64,000 bases of DNA, taken from positions 1 to 64,000 of the forward strand of contig CAZNEZ010000007.1 of NCBI GenBank assembly GCA_964572475.1, in the 5' to 3' direction. Under the pieces are notes generated by a model that was not told where the DNA came from, did no database searches, and saw only the letters and a program-made list of their open reading frames with translations. Below, in pieces: positions 43,887 to 53,959 of this stretch. Origin of the DNA: CAZNEZ01 sp964572475. Lineage in GTDB: Bacteria; Bacillota; Clostridia; Lachnospirales; Lachnospiraceae. Made by a program: the position numbers and the translations under genes. The first letter of the stretch is position 1. Every line of letters starts with the position of its first letter.

Positions 43887-46184
43887 ATGGTTGAATTACA
43901 AGGTGTTTCAAAGTACTATTATAGTAAAGATTCAGCAACTCTGGGCTTAAAAAGTATTAATTTAGAGTTTAAAAAAGGTGAATTTATTGCTATAACTGGT
44001 GAAAGTGGTAGTGGTAAAACTACACTTATTAATGTAATTAGTGGTATGGATTCCTATGAAGACGGTGAGATGTTTGTCAATGGAAAGAAAACTTCATATT
44101 ATGATTATGAAGATTGGGAGAATTACAGAAGAGAACATATTAGTCTAATTTATCAGTCATATAATCTGATTGATAGTTATACTGCATTAGAGAATATTGA
44201 AAGTGTTTTACTTATTTGCGAGAGCGCAGATAACAAGATGACAAAGAGAGAACGTAAGAAAAAGGCAATGCATTATCTTGAGGAGGTTGGTCTTAAGAAG
44301 CAGGCAAGACAAAAAGCAGCTCATTTATCAAGTGGACAAAAGCAAAGACTTGGAATTGCAAGGGCTCTTGCCAAAGATACAGATATAATTATAGCAGATG
44401 AGCCTACAGGTAATCTGGATGTTGAGAATGGACGTCAGGTTATAGAGCTTCTTAGTAAACTTTCAAAAGATAGATTAGTAATTATGGTAACTCATAATTA
44501 TGACCAGGCTGAACCATATGTTACAAGAAAAGTAAGAATGTATGATGGAGAAGTTGTTGAGGATATTGCTGTTAATACTCCTGAAGATAAAATCGAGATT
44601 CCGACTGTTGAAGAGGCAGAATTTAAATCAAGAGGATTATATGGTTCATGGAAGCTTGTTAGGATGAATATTAAGTCTCAGCCTAAGCGTACATCATTTA
44701 TGACATCATTTATATTAGTATCAATCTTAGGAGCAGTATTAATATTTGGAATGTTTCTCAGCACACTTGATATTAATATAATGAAGGCTACTGATAACGG
44801 AGCATTTTTGAATCAGGACAAGACCAGACTTATTGTAAGAAGCGAAACTGGAGATACACTTAACAGCTCAGATATTGATAATATAGCAGGTATTAGTCAT
44901 ATTAATTATGTTGATTTATATGATGGTGCTAATGAGATTAATTACTATTATAAGAAAGATACAGATTATAAGATTAATTATCAGACCAATTATAGTGGAG
45001 ACAAGACTTCCATATCTATAGAAGTAAAAGACAATACTCAGTTTATGAAATCTGAATCTGGATTAAAGGAATCTGATTTATCGGCAGGAAGACTTCCAGA
45101 GAAATATAATGAGGTTGTGTTATATTCTGATGATGATTCGGTACTTAATTCAGTTATTCAGTTCTATTTCCTGAATAATCAGATGTGGAATATAAGTAAC
45201 GTTGCAGAAGTAGATATGACAGTAGTTGGAATATTGAAAAAGAATGAAAATCAGGTTTATTTTGAAGAAGAATTCTCTAAGCTTATGGGAAGCAGAATAG
45301 ATGAAGAAGAGATAACTTTTGATTATAATAAGATTGATACAACAGTATATACGGATACTTCAAAAGAGGATTATGTCTTTGTCAGTTCCAGAAATTTTGT
45401 TGGTATTGTTGTGCCAAATGGTGATTTAGCCGAAGGAATGGTTAAAATTTCCAACAACTTCTTTTCATCAATCAATACTAATGAAGAATTGTCAGATAAG
45501 TCTGGTGTTAAGACATCTGTAATTGGCGATACAGGTACAATTACTAAAAAAGGCACCTCGAATAAAATTAATGCCACAATATTAGAAAAAGGAAGTAATT
45601 CTACTAATAATGTACTTGAGGTTTCTTATGATATTTATCAAAAAATATATTCAGATAATAATACATATCAGATGTCGGTGTACATTGATGATTACTGCAA
45701 TACCGATAAAGTAATAGAAGATATCAAAGACAAGGGATATGAAGTTATTAGCGCATTTAGAATGAGTACTACTGAATTTGATCCAGATTTGGTTTTAGAA
45801 CAGTGTATCAAGATGGGTATTTCAGCAGGGTTACTTCTTATATTATTTGGACTTGATGTAATCGTTATCTATTTGCTTATGAAGCTTAAAAAATCTGATT
45901 TTATTATATTTAAATCTCTTGGAATGGAGCAGAAGATGGTTGGACAGATGAATTATCTGGAGCTGATATTCTTAACTGCTTTATCTGAGATTGTTGTGAT
46001 TATTTTTGCAAATGTTATTGGAAGACTATGGGTTCCAGAGGTTTGGAATCTTATTAAATACTATTCGGTTAGTTCATATGCAGTAATCTGTATCTATGGA
46101 ATTGGAATAGCAGTTGTTACAGCTCATTTTTATAATAAATTCTTATTTAAGAGAATCAAGATAACTTCTCTTAAGGAAGATTAA
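43887..46184 (+). CDS. MacB-type ABC transporter, ATPase fused to FtsX permease (1 of 3)
   Basis: The 765-residue protein starts with an ABC ATPase (about 1-225: GESGSGKTT, IIADEPTGNLD). It continues into a type VII permease with one helix at about 272-295, an outside domain of about 340 residues, and three C-terminal helices from about 645. The FtsX coupling region reads FIIFKSLGMEQKM. The ABC signature is LSSGQKQR rather than LSGGQ, as in the third protein but not the second. Fused ATPase-permease proteins of this plan export peptides or lipoproteins, or transmit force across the membrane. No cargo is evident. Probably one operon with the next two genes. Confidence 0.85.
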   Translation: MVELQGVSKYYYSKDSATLGLKSINLEFKKGEFIAITGESGSGKTTLINVISGMDSYEDGEMFVNGKKTSYYDYEDWENYRREHISLIYQSYNLIDSYTALENIESVLLICESADNKMTKRERKKKAMHYLEEVGLKKQARQKAAHLSSGQKQRLGIARALAKDTDIIIADEPTGNLDVENGRQVIELLSKLSKDRLVIMVTHNYDQAEPYVTRKVRMYDGEVVEDIAVNTPEDKIEIPTVEEAEFKSRGLYGSWKLVRMNIKSQPKRTSFMTSFILVSILGAVLIFGMFLSTLDINIMKATDNGAFLNQDKTRLIVRSETGDTLNSSDIDNIAGISHINYVDLYDGANEINYYYKKDTDYKINYQTNYSGDKTSISIEVKDNTQFMKSESGLKESDLSAGRLPEKYNEVVLYSDDDSVLNSVIQFYFLNNQMWNISNVAEVDMTVVGILKKNENQVYFEEEFSKLMGSRIDEEEITFDYNKIDTTVYTDTSKEDYVFVSSRNFVGIVVPNGDLAEGMVKISNNFFSSINTNEELSDKSGVKTSVIGDTGTITKKGTSNKINATILEKGSNSTNNVLEVSYDIYQKIYSDNNTYQMSVYIDDYCNTDKVIEDIKDKGYEVISAFRMSTTEFDPDLVLEQCIKMGISAGLLLILFGLDVIVIYLLMKLKKSDFIIFKSLGMEQKMVGQMNYLELIFLTALSEIVVIIFANVIGRLWVPEVWNLIKYYSVSSYAVICIYGIGIAVVTAHFYNKFLFKRIKITSLKED

Positions 46185-46221
46185 AGGATACAGAGACTAA
46201 TAGAAAAGGAAGACTAATATA

Positions 46222-48843
46222 ATGATTAAAATAACGAATCTTAATAAATATTATAATAAAGGTAAGTCCAGCGAACTTCATGTAATTAATGATACCTCTA
46301 TCACTCTTGATGATACAGGACTTATCTGTATATTGGGAGAGAGTGGTTCTGGTAAGACAACTCTTATGAACACAATCAGTGGACTTGACGATTTTGTAAG
46401 TGGAACGATTGAGGTTGATGATATTGTCATCAATAAATTTGGTGATAAGAATCAGGAGAAGACAAGAAACGAGAAGTTTGGATACATTTTTCAAAATTAT
46501 TATTTATTGCAGGATAGAACAGTAGAATACAACATAAGACTGGCTCTTAGTTTATATGAATTAACCGATGATGAGTGTGAACAGAGAATTGATTATGTTC
46601 TGAATGCCGTTGATATGTTCAGATATAAGAAACGTCTTGTTTCACAGTTAAGTGGTGGACAACAGCAGAGAATAGCTATTGCACGTGCACTTGCAAAGAC
46701 GCCTAAGGTTATATTTGCAGATGAGCCTACTGGTAACTTAGATGAAGCTAATACTATGAAAACTATGAGTATTCTTAAAAAGGTTTCAAAAGAGTGCTTA
46801 GTTGTAGTAGTTACACATGAAAGGTCACTTGCAGATTTCTTTGCAGATAGAATTATATGGATTAGCGATGGTAAAGTCCAAAAGGAAAAAAGACAGACAA
46901 CGCAGATTGGAACAGAATATCAGTTTATTGATGATAATAATATCTATCTTCAGGAATTTGAAAAGAAAGAGTTTGAACATGAAAGTGTTGATATAGCTAC
47001 ATATAGTAATGATGAGATACCTAAGGTTGAACTTAAGATAATATATGAGAATGGTAAAGTTTATCTATATCCATGTGGAGATACTCATGTAGAGATTCTT
47101 ACTGATGACAGCGAGAAAAAAGTAGTTGATAGTAAGAAGCCTAAGATGGAGATTGAAGAGGTTGATAATTATGATTATTCTCTTGAAGAGCTTAAATGCA
47201 CCAAAGCACCAAAGCTTAAGATGGCTGATATCGTAGACATAGCTAAATCTAATATAAAGATGATGGGAAAAAAGAAGATTTTTCTTATGATTTCACTAGT
47301 TATTATGGCTGTTTTGATGGTTCTTACAGTTCAGGATATTATGACTGCCATGAATATTAATGAGCAGGAGATAGTGGATTCAGATACTCATTATGTTCAG
47401 ATTAGTGCTGATAAGAATGATGTTATCACTAATGATAAGTATGATGAGGTAACAACAGAACTCATTAAGTTGTTCCGTAGTAGTGGAATTGATGCTGAAA
47501 TAGGTATTGTACCTACAGTTTACCTTGAATATGATTATAAAGGATTCTGGCAGATGGAGAATCTTTCTAGTGAATTTAAAGGATATTCAATTGTAAGTGA
47601 CGAACATATTAGTTCTAGTAATCTTATTTATGGTAGAATGCCAGAGAAACCTAACGAAGTTGTAGTTGACAAGTGGGTTCTTGAGAATTTTATTAATGGA
47701 GATAGTGAGGTAGCTAATGCTATTACAAGTGTTAAGCATTTCCTTAATAAGCAGCTTAATCTTCTTAAAAAGGATACAGCTCTTACAATTGTAGGTATTT
47801 CTGATACTAAACAGCCTGATATATACATGAATAAGGTTGAGATTCTTGGTATTTCAACATGGAGTGATTCTATGACATCTTTTGATGTTTTACAGAAAGC
47901 ATATCCAGATGACTATAAAGATATAACTTTAAAGGAAGGCGAGATTCTTGTTTCAGATTCTACATTTGATTCAATGGTAGAGAAATATTTCCAAAAGAAT
48001 TATCGTAAATATAGTCAGTTCCAGAAAAACTATGACAATAAAGAAGAAAATCCAACATATGATTACAAAACTGATGAATATGTAGTTGCGGACCTTAAAG
48101 AGATAGAGGCAACTCAGGATATTACATATGAGAAATATCTTGAAATGCAGGCTAACCCTGAAAAGTATGTAACAACTTATACATCGGCTTACGATGTTGA
48201 GTATACTGTTGTAGGACATTTCCCAGATGATTTTGGAATGGTTATGGTCATTAATAAATCTGATTATGATTCTTTAGTAGATTCTCTTGATATTAAGTAT
48301 AAGAGAATGTTAGTTTACACTGATAATAAGCAGGAAGTAGTTGATTTTGTTAATAATTTGCCATCGAATATTACATCTTTACTTAATGTAAAGGCAAATG
48401 ACCTCTATGAGTCCAATATGTCAACATATAGAGAACAGAGAACGGTAAAGGTTGATGAAAGAATGATTATCACACTTACAATTATTATTTGTACAATGAT
48501 TATTCTCTACTTTATGATGAAAACCAATGCAGTGAAGCGTATTTCAGAGCTTGGAGTATATAGATTACTTGGTATATCAAAGGGAAGCATAGCTATGTTG
48601 TTTGCATTTGAGACAGCGCTTTTAACAACATATACCTCACTGATTGGTATTATTGTAACAACAGCAGTATGTAAATTCATATCAAGTGTTGATGCTCTTG
48701 GAATTACATTGATATTCCCATGGTATGCGGTGATTTTAACAACAATATTTGTATACGTTATTAATATTATCTTTGGTATTCTTCCAATTAGAAAAATCCT
48801 TAGATTGCCACCAGCTCAGTTAGCTTCAAAATATGATATCTAA
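46222..48843 (+). CDS. MacB-type ABC transporter, ATPase fused to FtsX permease (2 of 3)
   Basis: The 873-residue protein has an ATPase domain (GESGSGKTT, canonical LSGGQQQRIAIARAL, VIFADEPTGNLD). A charged cytoplasmic linker of about 100 residues, absent from its neighbours, follows at about 240-345. The permease has one helix near 355-372, a very long outside domain and three C-terminal helices from about 755. The coupling region reads ISELGVYRLLGISKGS. It is clearly a different subtype from proteins 1 and 3 and sits between them, 37 and 32 bp away. A heteromeric complex of a type-1/3 and a type-2 subunit is a reasonable inference. Confidence 0.85.
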   Translation: MIKITNLNKYYNKGKSSELHVINDTSITLDDTGLICILGESGSGKTTLMNTISGLDDFVSGTIEVDDIVINKFGDKNQEKTRNEKFGYIFQNYYLLQDRTVEYNIRLALSLYELTDDECEQRIDYVLNAVDMFRYKKRLVSQLSGGQQQRIAIARALAKTPKVIFADEPTGNLDEANTMKTMSILKKVSKECLVVVVTHERSLADFFADRIIWISDGKVQKEKRQTTQIGTEYQFIDDNNIYLQEFEKKEFEHESVDIATYSNDEIPKVELKIIYENGKVYLYPCGDTHVEILTDDSEKKVVDSKKPKMEIEEVDNYDYSLEELKCTKAPKLKMADIVDIAKSNIKMMGKKKIFLMISLVIMAVLMVLTVQDIMTAMNINEQEIVDSDTHYVQISADKNDVITNDKYDEVTTELIKLFRSSGIDAEIGIVPTVYLEYDYKGFWQMENLSSEFKGYSIVSDEHISSSNLIYGRMPEKPNEVVVDKWVLENFINGDSEVANAITSVKHFLNKQLNLLKKDTALTIVGISDTKQPDIYMNKVEILGISTWSDSMTSFDVLQKAYPDDYKDITLKEGEILVSDSTFDSMVEKYFQKNYRKYSQFQKNYDNKEENPTYDYKTDEYVVADLKEIEATQDITYEKYLEMQANPEKYVTTYTSAYDVEYTVVGHFPDDFGMVMVINKSDYDSLVDSLDIKYKRMLVYTDNKQEVVDFVNNLPSNITSLLNVKANDLYESNMSTYREQRTVKVDERMIITLTIIICTMIILYFMMKTNAVKRISELGVYRLLGISKGSIAMLFAFETALLTTYTSLIGIIVTTAVCKFISSVDALGITLIFPWYAVILTTIFVYVINIIFGILPIRKILRLPPAQLASKYDI

Positions 48844-48875
48844 GGACTGATACTAAGAAGAAAGTTGGAAAAATA

Positions 48876-51212
48876 ATGATTACTTTAAAAAATATATCGA
48901 AATATTATTATAGCGAATCTTCTGTTGAACTTGGTCTTAGAAAGATTAACCTGGAGTTTAACAAAGGTGAATTTGTAGCAATTACCGGAGAAAGTGGAAG
49001 CGGTAAATCCACATTACTTAATGTTATTAGTGGAATGGATTCTTATGAAGATGGTGAAATGTACTACAATGGTCAGCCTACTTCATATTATTCAGAAGAA
49101 GAATGGAACATATTTAAAAGAGATCATATAGGTTTTATCTATCAGGGATACAACCTGATAGACAGCTATACTGTTCTTGAGAATATAGAAAGTATTTTAT
49201 TACTAAAAGAAGATCATGATGAAACTGTTACAGATAAGGCAATGGAATACCTTGAGAAGGTTGGACTTACTGAACAGGCGAATAATAGAGCATCTCAACT
49301 GTCGAGTGGTCAAAAACAGAGGTTGTCTATTGCCAGAGCGCTTGCCAAAGAAACAGAGATTATTGTTGCAGATGAACCAACGGGTAATCTGGATGTGGAA
49401 AATGGTAAGCACATTATGGAATTACTGTATAAGCTGTCTGCAGATAGACTTGTAATTGTAGTTACTCATAATTATGAGCAGGCAGAAGCCTATGTTACTA
49501 GAAAGATTAGATTGTTTGATGGTGAGATAGCAGAGGATACTTTGGTGAATCCACCTATTAAGCCTATTGATACTTCTGTTGGTCAAAAAATCAGCAAACA
49601 TATTGGCAAGGAAAAGAAAGAAGTAAAAAAGGATAGGTTAAAGGTTTCGTGGAAGTTTGTTAAGATGAATAGAAAAGCTCAGCCGCTTAGAAATTCCTTG
49701 ATTTTTATTCTCCTTTTAGCAATTTCATTTTCATATTTTGTATTTTTCGGTGAAGTATGTAAAAATATTAATGATGCAACTTCTAAGTACTATAACGACG
49801 CTGCATTTGCTAATGGAGATACTTCTAGAATTGTTGTAAGGCATGAAGATGGTTCTGCTATTACAGCAGATAATCTTACTGAAATATCGAATATTAAATA
49901 TGTCAATGAGGTTGAAAAATATGATGGAATTAGTGATATTAACTTCTTCTATAAAGAAGGAGAAGATTATGAATGGAAACATAGAATGCAGGAAAATACG
50001 CATACTGACCTTCCATCATCATCATGGGTAGAGTTTACAGATTTTTCAAAGTTTATGAAATCATCATCATGTATTACTAAAGATGATCTTTCAGAGGGTG
50101 AACTTCCTAGTGCATATAATGAGGTGGTAATGTATTCATCTAACGATAGTGTATTAGGTGAGACAATTACATTTTATTTCTGCAACAAGAATATGTGGTC
50201 AGATCTTCAATACGTAGAGATCGATATGAAAGTTGTAGGAATACTTAAGGAGAATACTGAGCAGGTATATTTCACAGAAGACTTATCTAAGACAATAGGT
50301 ATTAATACCAAACAATATTCCAATAAATATTGCTATTATCAGGATGGTCAGTCTGTTGGACGTGGTCTTTCAACGAAATCTCTAAGCAAAAATGAAAACT
50401 GGAAAAGGTCTAAAGTTATTGAAAATCCTATTTTAGTTATGAATAGTGATTTAGAAGAAGGTCAGGCAATCATATCGGCTACTGCATTTGACAATTCGTT
50501 TAATATGCCTTCAAATTCGGTTGTTCCTCTTAAAATAAAGAAAAACGTAAGAATAGTATATAGTAATCAAAATTTGGATGGAAAGACAGAATATGCAGAT
50601 TTAGAACTTCTTTCTACTGAATCTGGTCATGGAACAAATGTTATTGAGATTAGTAAAGAGTTATTCTATAAGATTTTCCCATTGGAAGAAGAGTATCAGA
50701 CAAGTATATACATTGATGATACCGCTTATACAGATGATGTGCTAAAATCTCTTGAAAAGCTTGGATATGAAGCTGCCAGCGTTTATAGAATGGGAGCTAC
50801 ATCATATAACATTGAAGAAGTAACTACAAAGATGACTACTATTGTTATATGTGCTGTAGCATTTGTTATAATATTCTTCATTGGAAGTATTATTGTATAT
50901 TCTTTAATCAGACTGAAAAAGGGCGATTTTATTATACTTAAGTCACTTGGTATGGATACTAAGATGGTAAATACAATTAACAAGCTTGATACTATCTCAT
51001 CAGCAGTTGCAGCGATGGTTATAGTAATAATCTTTGCAATCGTTTTGAATTTATCTGGAGTGGGATTTATAAAGGAACTTATAAAATTCTACAGACTATT
51101 ACATTACATTGTATTATTTATTATTTCAGCTCTAATGGGTATGTATATTACAAGAATGTTTAATAAGTATCTGGAGAAGAAAAAGAAGATTACGGATCTT
51201 AAGGAGGACTAG
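48876..51212 (+). CDS. MacB-type ABC transporter, ATPase fused to FtsX permease (3 of 3)
   Basis: The 778-residue protein is a close paralogue of the first of the three. Both begin with the ISKYYYSE/VSKYYYSK segment, share the altered signature LSSGQKQR, and end in KKITDLKED/IKITSLKED. The ATPase (about 1-215) leads to a helix near 267-287, an outside domain, and three C-terminal helices from about 650 with FIILKSLGMDTKM. Duplication of one subunit, with the divergent second gene in between, explains the order. Its TAG stop overlaps the first unit of the 21-bp tandem repeat at 51211. Confidence 0.85.
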   Translation: MITLKNISKYYYSESSVELGLRKINLEFNKGEFVAITGESGSGKSTLLNVISGMDSYEDGEMYYNGQPTSYYSEEEWNIFKRDHIGFIYQGYNLIDSYTVLENIESILLLKEDHDETVTDKAMEYLEKVGLTEQANNRASQLSSGQKQRLSIARALAKETEIIVADEPTGNLDVENGKHIMELLYKLSADRLVIVVTHNYEQAEAYVTRKIRLFDGEIAEDTLVNPPIKPIDTSVGQKISKHIGKEKKEVKKDRLKVSWKFVKMNRKAQPLRNSLIFILLLAISFSYFVFFGEVCKNINDATSKYYNDAAFANGDTSRIVVRHEDGSAITADNLTEISNIKYVNEVEKYDGISDINFFYKEGEDYEWKHRMQENTHTDLPSSSWVEFTDFSKFMKSSSCITKDDLSEGELPSAYNEVVMYSSNDSVLGETITFYFCNKNMWSDLQYVEIDMKVVGILKENTEQVYFTEDLSKTIGINTKQYSNKYCYYQDGQSVGRGLSTKSLSKNENWKRSKVIENPILVMNSDLEEGQAIISATAFDNSFNMPSNSVVPLKIKKNVRIVYSNQNLDGKTEYADLELLSTESGHGTNVIEISKELFYKIFPLEEEYQTSIYIDDTAYTDDVLKSLEKLGYEAASVYRMGATSYNIEEVTTKMTTIVICAVAFVIIFFIGSIIVYSLIRLKKGDFIILKSLGMDTKMVNTINKLDTISSAVAAMVIVIIFAIVLNLSGVGFIKELIKFYRLLHYIVLFIISALMGMYITRMFNKYLEKKKKITDLKED

Positions 51213-51315
51213 CAACTTTGCTGCTTAACTCAGCAACTTTGCTGCTTAACTCAGCAACTTTGCTGTTTAACCCAGCAACTTTGCTGCTTAACTCAGCAAC
51301 CTTGCTACTTCCTAC
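51211..51315. repeat. 21-bp tandem repeat, about five units
   Basis: Units of the type AGCAACTTTGCTGCTTAACTC begin at 51211, 51232, 51253, 51274 and 51295, the last being diverged. Each unit contains the small dyad AGCAA-ctTTGCT. On the minus strand an open frame (51199-51393, 64 codons) reads the unit as the heptad SSKVAEL, a potential coiled coil. It has no convincing ribosome site, so it is not called as a gene. Confidence 0.85.
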
Positions 51316-51364
51316 TACTATATATTTCATATTACGCTTATCCGTATCGTAATTATATAAAAAT

Positions 51365-51466
51365 CTAAATGCATCGTTATTTGCAAAAATCATTCCCTAA
51401 AATGCTAAACTCGCTTCGCTCAAACAGTAGCATTTTAGGGAATAATGCTCATAACGGTGCATTAAG
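51365..51466. repeat. Extended palindromic element
   Basis: The outer arms CTAAATGCATCGTTAT (51365-51380) and ATAACGGTGCATTAAG (51451-51466) match in 14 of 16 positions. The inner arms, TTCCCTAAAATGCTA (51393-51407) and TAGCATTTTAGGGAA, match exactly. The centre is an A/C-rich loop with GCTTCGC. The size, about 100 bp, fits a small non-autonomous palindromic element or a large bidirectional hairpin between the convergent genes. Confidence 0.65.
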
Positions 51467-51573
51467 TTTTTTTATATAATTACTTTAAGTATAAGCTTTA
51501 ATATGAAATATATATTTGCAGGAAGCCAGAAAGTTATTGATTAAGACTAGAAAAGTATGTATGTAGTTAAGGG

Positions 51574-51615
51574 AAAAAGTCATGTTTTTCATACGAGAAT
51601 GGAAAACATGACTTT
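51574..51615 (-). terminator. Intrinsic terminator of the Na/Pi cotransporter gene
   Basis: Read on the minus strand, the arms AAAGTCATGTTTT and AAAACATGACTTT form a long stem followed by TTTT. It lies 18 bp past the stop codon at 51633. Confidence 0.8.
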
Positions 51616-51632
51616 GTGGTTCTTATATAATA

Positions 51633-53279
51633 TTATGGAATTAAATATTCGGCTATATTAACTGCATGATCGCTGATTCTTTCAAAGTTACTTATTACAT
51701 CTAAGAATATAATACCAGCTGATGTACTGCATATTCCTGCTGAAAGTCGATTGATATGTTTTTCACGTAGCTTTTCTTCAAGCTCATCAACTTTATCTTC
51801 ATAAAATCTTGTTACTGTAGCTAACTCTATTTCATCTTTTTCCCAAGTTGCAAGTGCATTTTCAATAGATAAAATCACACATTCATATATAATTTGAAGG
51901 TCAGCAGCACCTTCTGCAGAAAGTACAGTCTTACTTTCTAATTTATTCTGAGATAGTTCAGCAATATTCTCGCAATGATCACTAATTCGTTCTATATCAC
52001 TTACAGTATAAAGAAGATTCTTAATAAGTGAGTGCTGCTTAGGTGTAAGAGATTCTGTATCAATTTTAACCAGATATTCTGTTAATTGCTTCTCATATTT
52101 GTTAATAATCGATTCATTTTCAAATACACTTGTAATAGTTTTGGCATCTCCATTAATCAGTCCGTCATATGCAGATTTGGTATTAATAAGAGCAAGGTTT
52201 CCCATCTTTAATACTTCTTGTTTAGCTGCCTCTATAGCAAATGAAGGATTACTTAATATTCTAGGGTCAAGGTGATTCTTGATTTCTGCGATAGGATTAA
52301 CTTCGGTATCTTTTCCATCTTTGATAATAAGACCTGATAATTTAACAAGCTGATTAGCAAATGGAAACAGCATTATTGTACATGCTATATTAAATATGGA
52401 GTGGAATATGGAAATATCAATACTGTTAATAGGCGAAGCAGCAAATGAAGTGTTTATTTTGAAAACAATAAACATTACAATACCAAAGATGATTGAACCT
52501 ATGGTATTAAATAGTAAATGTATTATTGAAGCACGTTTTGCAGTTTTGTTTGCACCAGTACTTGATATAAGAGCAGTAACACAGGTGCCGATATTCTGAC
52601 CAAGGGTAATGAAAACAGCTGACTGCCAGTTTACAACACCATTTAAAGCAAGAGTCTGGAGAATACCAACAGAAGCTGAAGAACTTTGAATAATAGCTGT
52701 TACGAGAAGACCAGCAAGAACACCTAGAAGTGGATTCTTACTCAAAGTTGCAAAGATATTAGAAAAAACAGGTGAATCCTTATATGGGGTGATTGAACCA
52801 GACATAAAGGAAAGACCGATGAATAGGATACCAAAACCAATTGCTATCTCAGCGCCTTTTTTGCTGTGGTCTTTTTTTGAAAACATCATTACAAATGCGC
52901 CAATACCTATAATTAAAGGAGCAAAGAATTCAGGTTTAAGTGCTGAGCTCCATTCACTCATTGAAACTATCCAACTGGTGATAGTAGTACCAATATTAGC
53001 ACCCATAATAACGCCTACCGCTTGGGTAAGGTTAAGAATTCCTGCATTAACAAAACCTACAATCATAACGGTAGTTGCTGAAGAACTCTGAATTATAGCT
53101 GTAATCAAAGCACCAAATATAACAGCTAAAAATCTATTCTTAGTCATTGCAGCTAAGAATCCTTTGGTTTTGCTGCCAGCGGTTTTCTGAAGACCGTCCG
53201 CTAAGAGATTCATACCATATAGGAATAAGCCTAAGCCACCTACGAATTTGAAAATCATACCTAAATCTGTTACTGACAT
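51633..53279 (-). CDS. Na+/phosphate cotransporter with PhoU-like tail
   Basis: The 548-residue protein has two Na/Pi-cotransporter repeats, each with the hallmark QSSSA motif (AIIQSSSATTVMIVGF and AIIQSSSASVGILQ). About eight membrane helices occupy residues 1-310. A C-terminal helical PhoU-like domain (about 340-545) has the paired SDIERISDHCENIAE and NFERISDHAVNIAE repeats. It imports phosphate coupled to sodium; the PhoU-like part probably regulates it. The gene is alone, with a dyad at 53315-53346 upstream. Confidence 0.9.
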   Translation of the reverse strand: MSVTDLGMIFKFVGGLGLFLYGMNLLADGLQKTAGSKTKGFLAAMTKNRFLAVIFGALITAIIQSSSATTVMIVGFVNAGILNLTQAVGVIMGANIGTTITSWIVSMSEWSSALKPEFFAPLIIGIGAFVMMFSKKDHSKKGAEIAIGFGILFIGLSFMSGSITPYKDSPVFSNIFATLSKNPLLGVLAGLLVTAIIQSSSASVGILQTLALNGVVNWQSAVFITLGQNIGTCVTALISSTGANKTAKRASIIHLLFNTIGSIIFGIVMFIVFKINTSFAASPINSIDISIFHSIFNIACTIMLFPFANQLVKLSGLIIKDGKDTEVNPIAEIKNHLDPRILSNPSFAIEAAKQEVLKMGNLALINTKSAYDGLINGDAKTITSVFENESIINKYEKQLTEYLVKIDTESLTPKQHSLIKNLLYTVSDIERISDHCENIAELSQNKLESKTVLSAEGAADLQIIYECVILSIENALATWEKDEIELATVTRFYEDKVDELEEKLREKHINRLSAGICSTSAGIIFLDVISNFERISDHAVNIAEYLIP

Positions 53280-53314
53280 AAAATTTCCTCCACATGCTTT
53301 TTAAGCAAAAATAT

Positions 53315-53346
53315 ACACATACCTAATTGATATTATAGGCATGTGT
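53315..53346 (-). promoter_or_regulatory. Dyad in the Na/Pi cotransporter promoter region
   Basis: The interrupted palindrome has arms ACACATACCTA and TAGGCATGTGT. It encloses a minus-strand TATAAT-like -10 and lies about 35 bp before the start codon. It could be an operator for phosphate control, or the terminator of folA's convergent side; the evidence does not decide. Confidence 0.4.
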
Positions 53347-53422
53347 ATAATGTTTTAATCTTTAAGCCTACTAATTAAATATAGGTAAATTAGTGGGGGA
53401 TGTCAATACATTTTACTTAATT

Positions 53423-53914
53423 TTACTTAGATTTAACATACTTTCTAAAATAGTATTCAATATCAAAATAAGTTTGTTCTTCGCTTTCCTCAGAAAGAAT
53501 CCAACCAGTTTCGTTATCTAGATTAGGAATGTTAGTATCTGCAGCATATTCATAGTCAATATAAGTTACATAGGCAACATCACAGTATGGAAGCATCTGC
53601 TTGTAAATACTTGCACCACCTATAATATATACATCATTCGTATCAATATCTTTAACAGCATTAAGTGCATCTTCAATGGAATGAACTATAGTAGCACCTT
53701 CTACGTTAAAAGACTGGTCGTGAGTAACAACTATATTAACTCTATTCTTAAGTGGGCGTGAATTCGGAAAACTCTTGAGAGTATTTTTACCCATAATAAC
53801 AGTTTTACCAGAGGTTGTTTCGCGGAAAAACTTCATATCTTCGGGAATACTTATTAACAGTTTGTTGTTAAGTCCAATACCCCAATTCTTATCTACTGCA
53901 ACAATTAAATTCAT
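53423..53914 (-). CDS. folA: Dihydrofolate reductase
   Basis: The 163-residue enzyme regenerates tetrahydrofolate with NADPH. It has the N-terminal LIVAVDKNWGIG, the loop TTSGKTVIMGKNTLKSFP, and YIIGGASIYKQML. Length is standard. The gene lies 45 bp downstream of thyA on the same strand, the usual partnership because ThyA turns methylene-THF into dihydrofolate. Confidence 0.95.
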   Translation of the reverse strand: MNLIVAVDKNWGIGLNNKLLISIPEDMKFFRETTSGKTVIMGKNTLKSFPNSRPLKNRVNIVVTHDQSFNVEGATIVHSIEDALNAVKDIDTNDVYIIGGASIYKQMLPYCDVAYVTYIDYEYAADTNIPNLDNETGWILSEESEEQTYFDIEYYFRKYVKSK

Positions 53915-53959
53915 AATAGCCTCATTTCTGTGTTGTTATTAAATATCTGATTATAAAGA

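Noticed and set aside
51211..51315. CRISPR array.
   Set aside because: The units are contiguous 21-bp repeats with no spacers, and no cas genes are present.
51199..51393. A 64-codon minus-strand gene over the heptad repeat.
   Set aside because: The only upstream purine run is weak (AGGGA) and lies in the palindrome; the frame overlaps the stop of the transporter gene. Reported as a finding instead.
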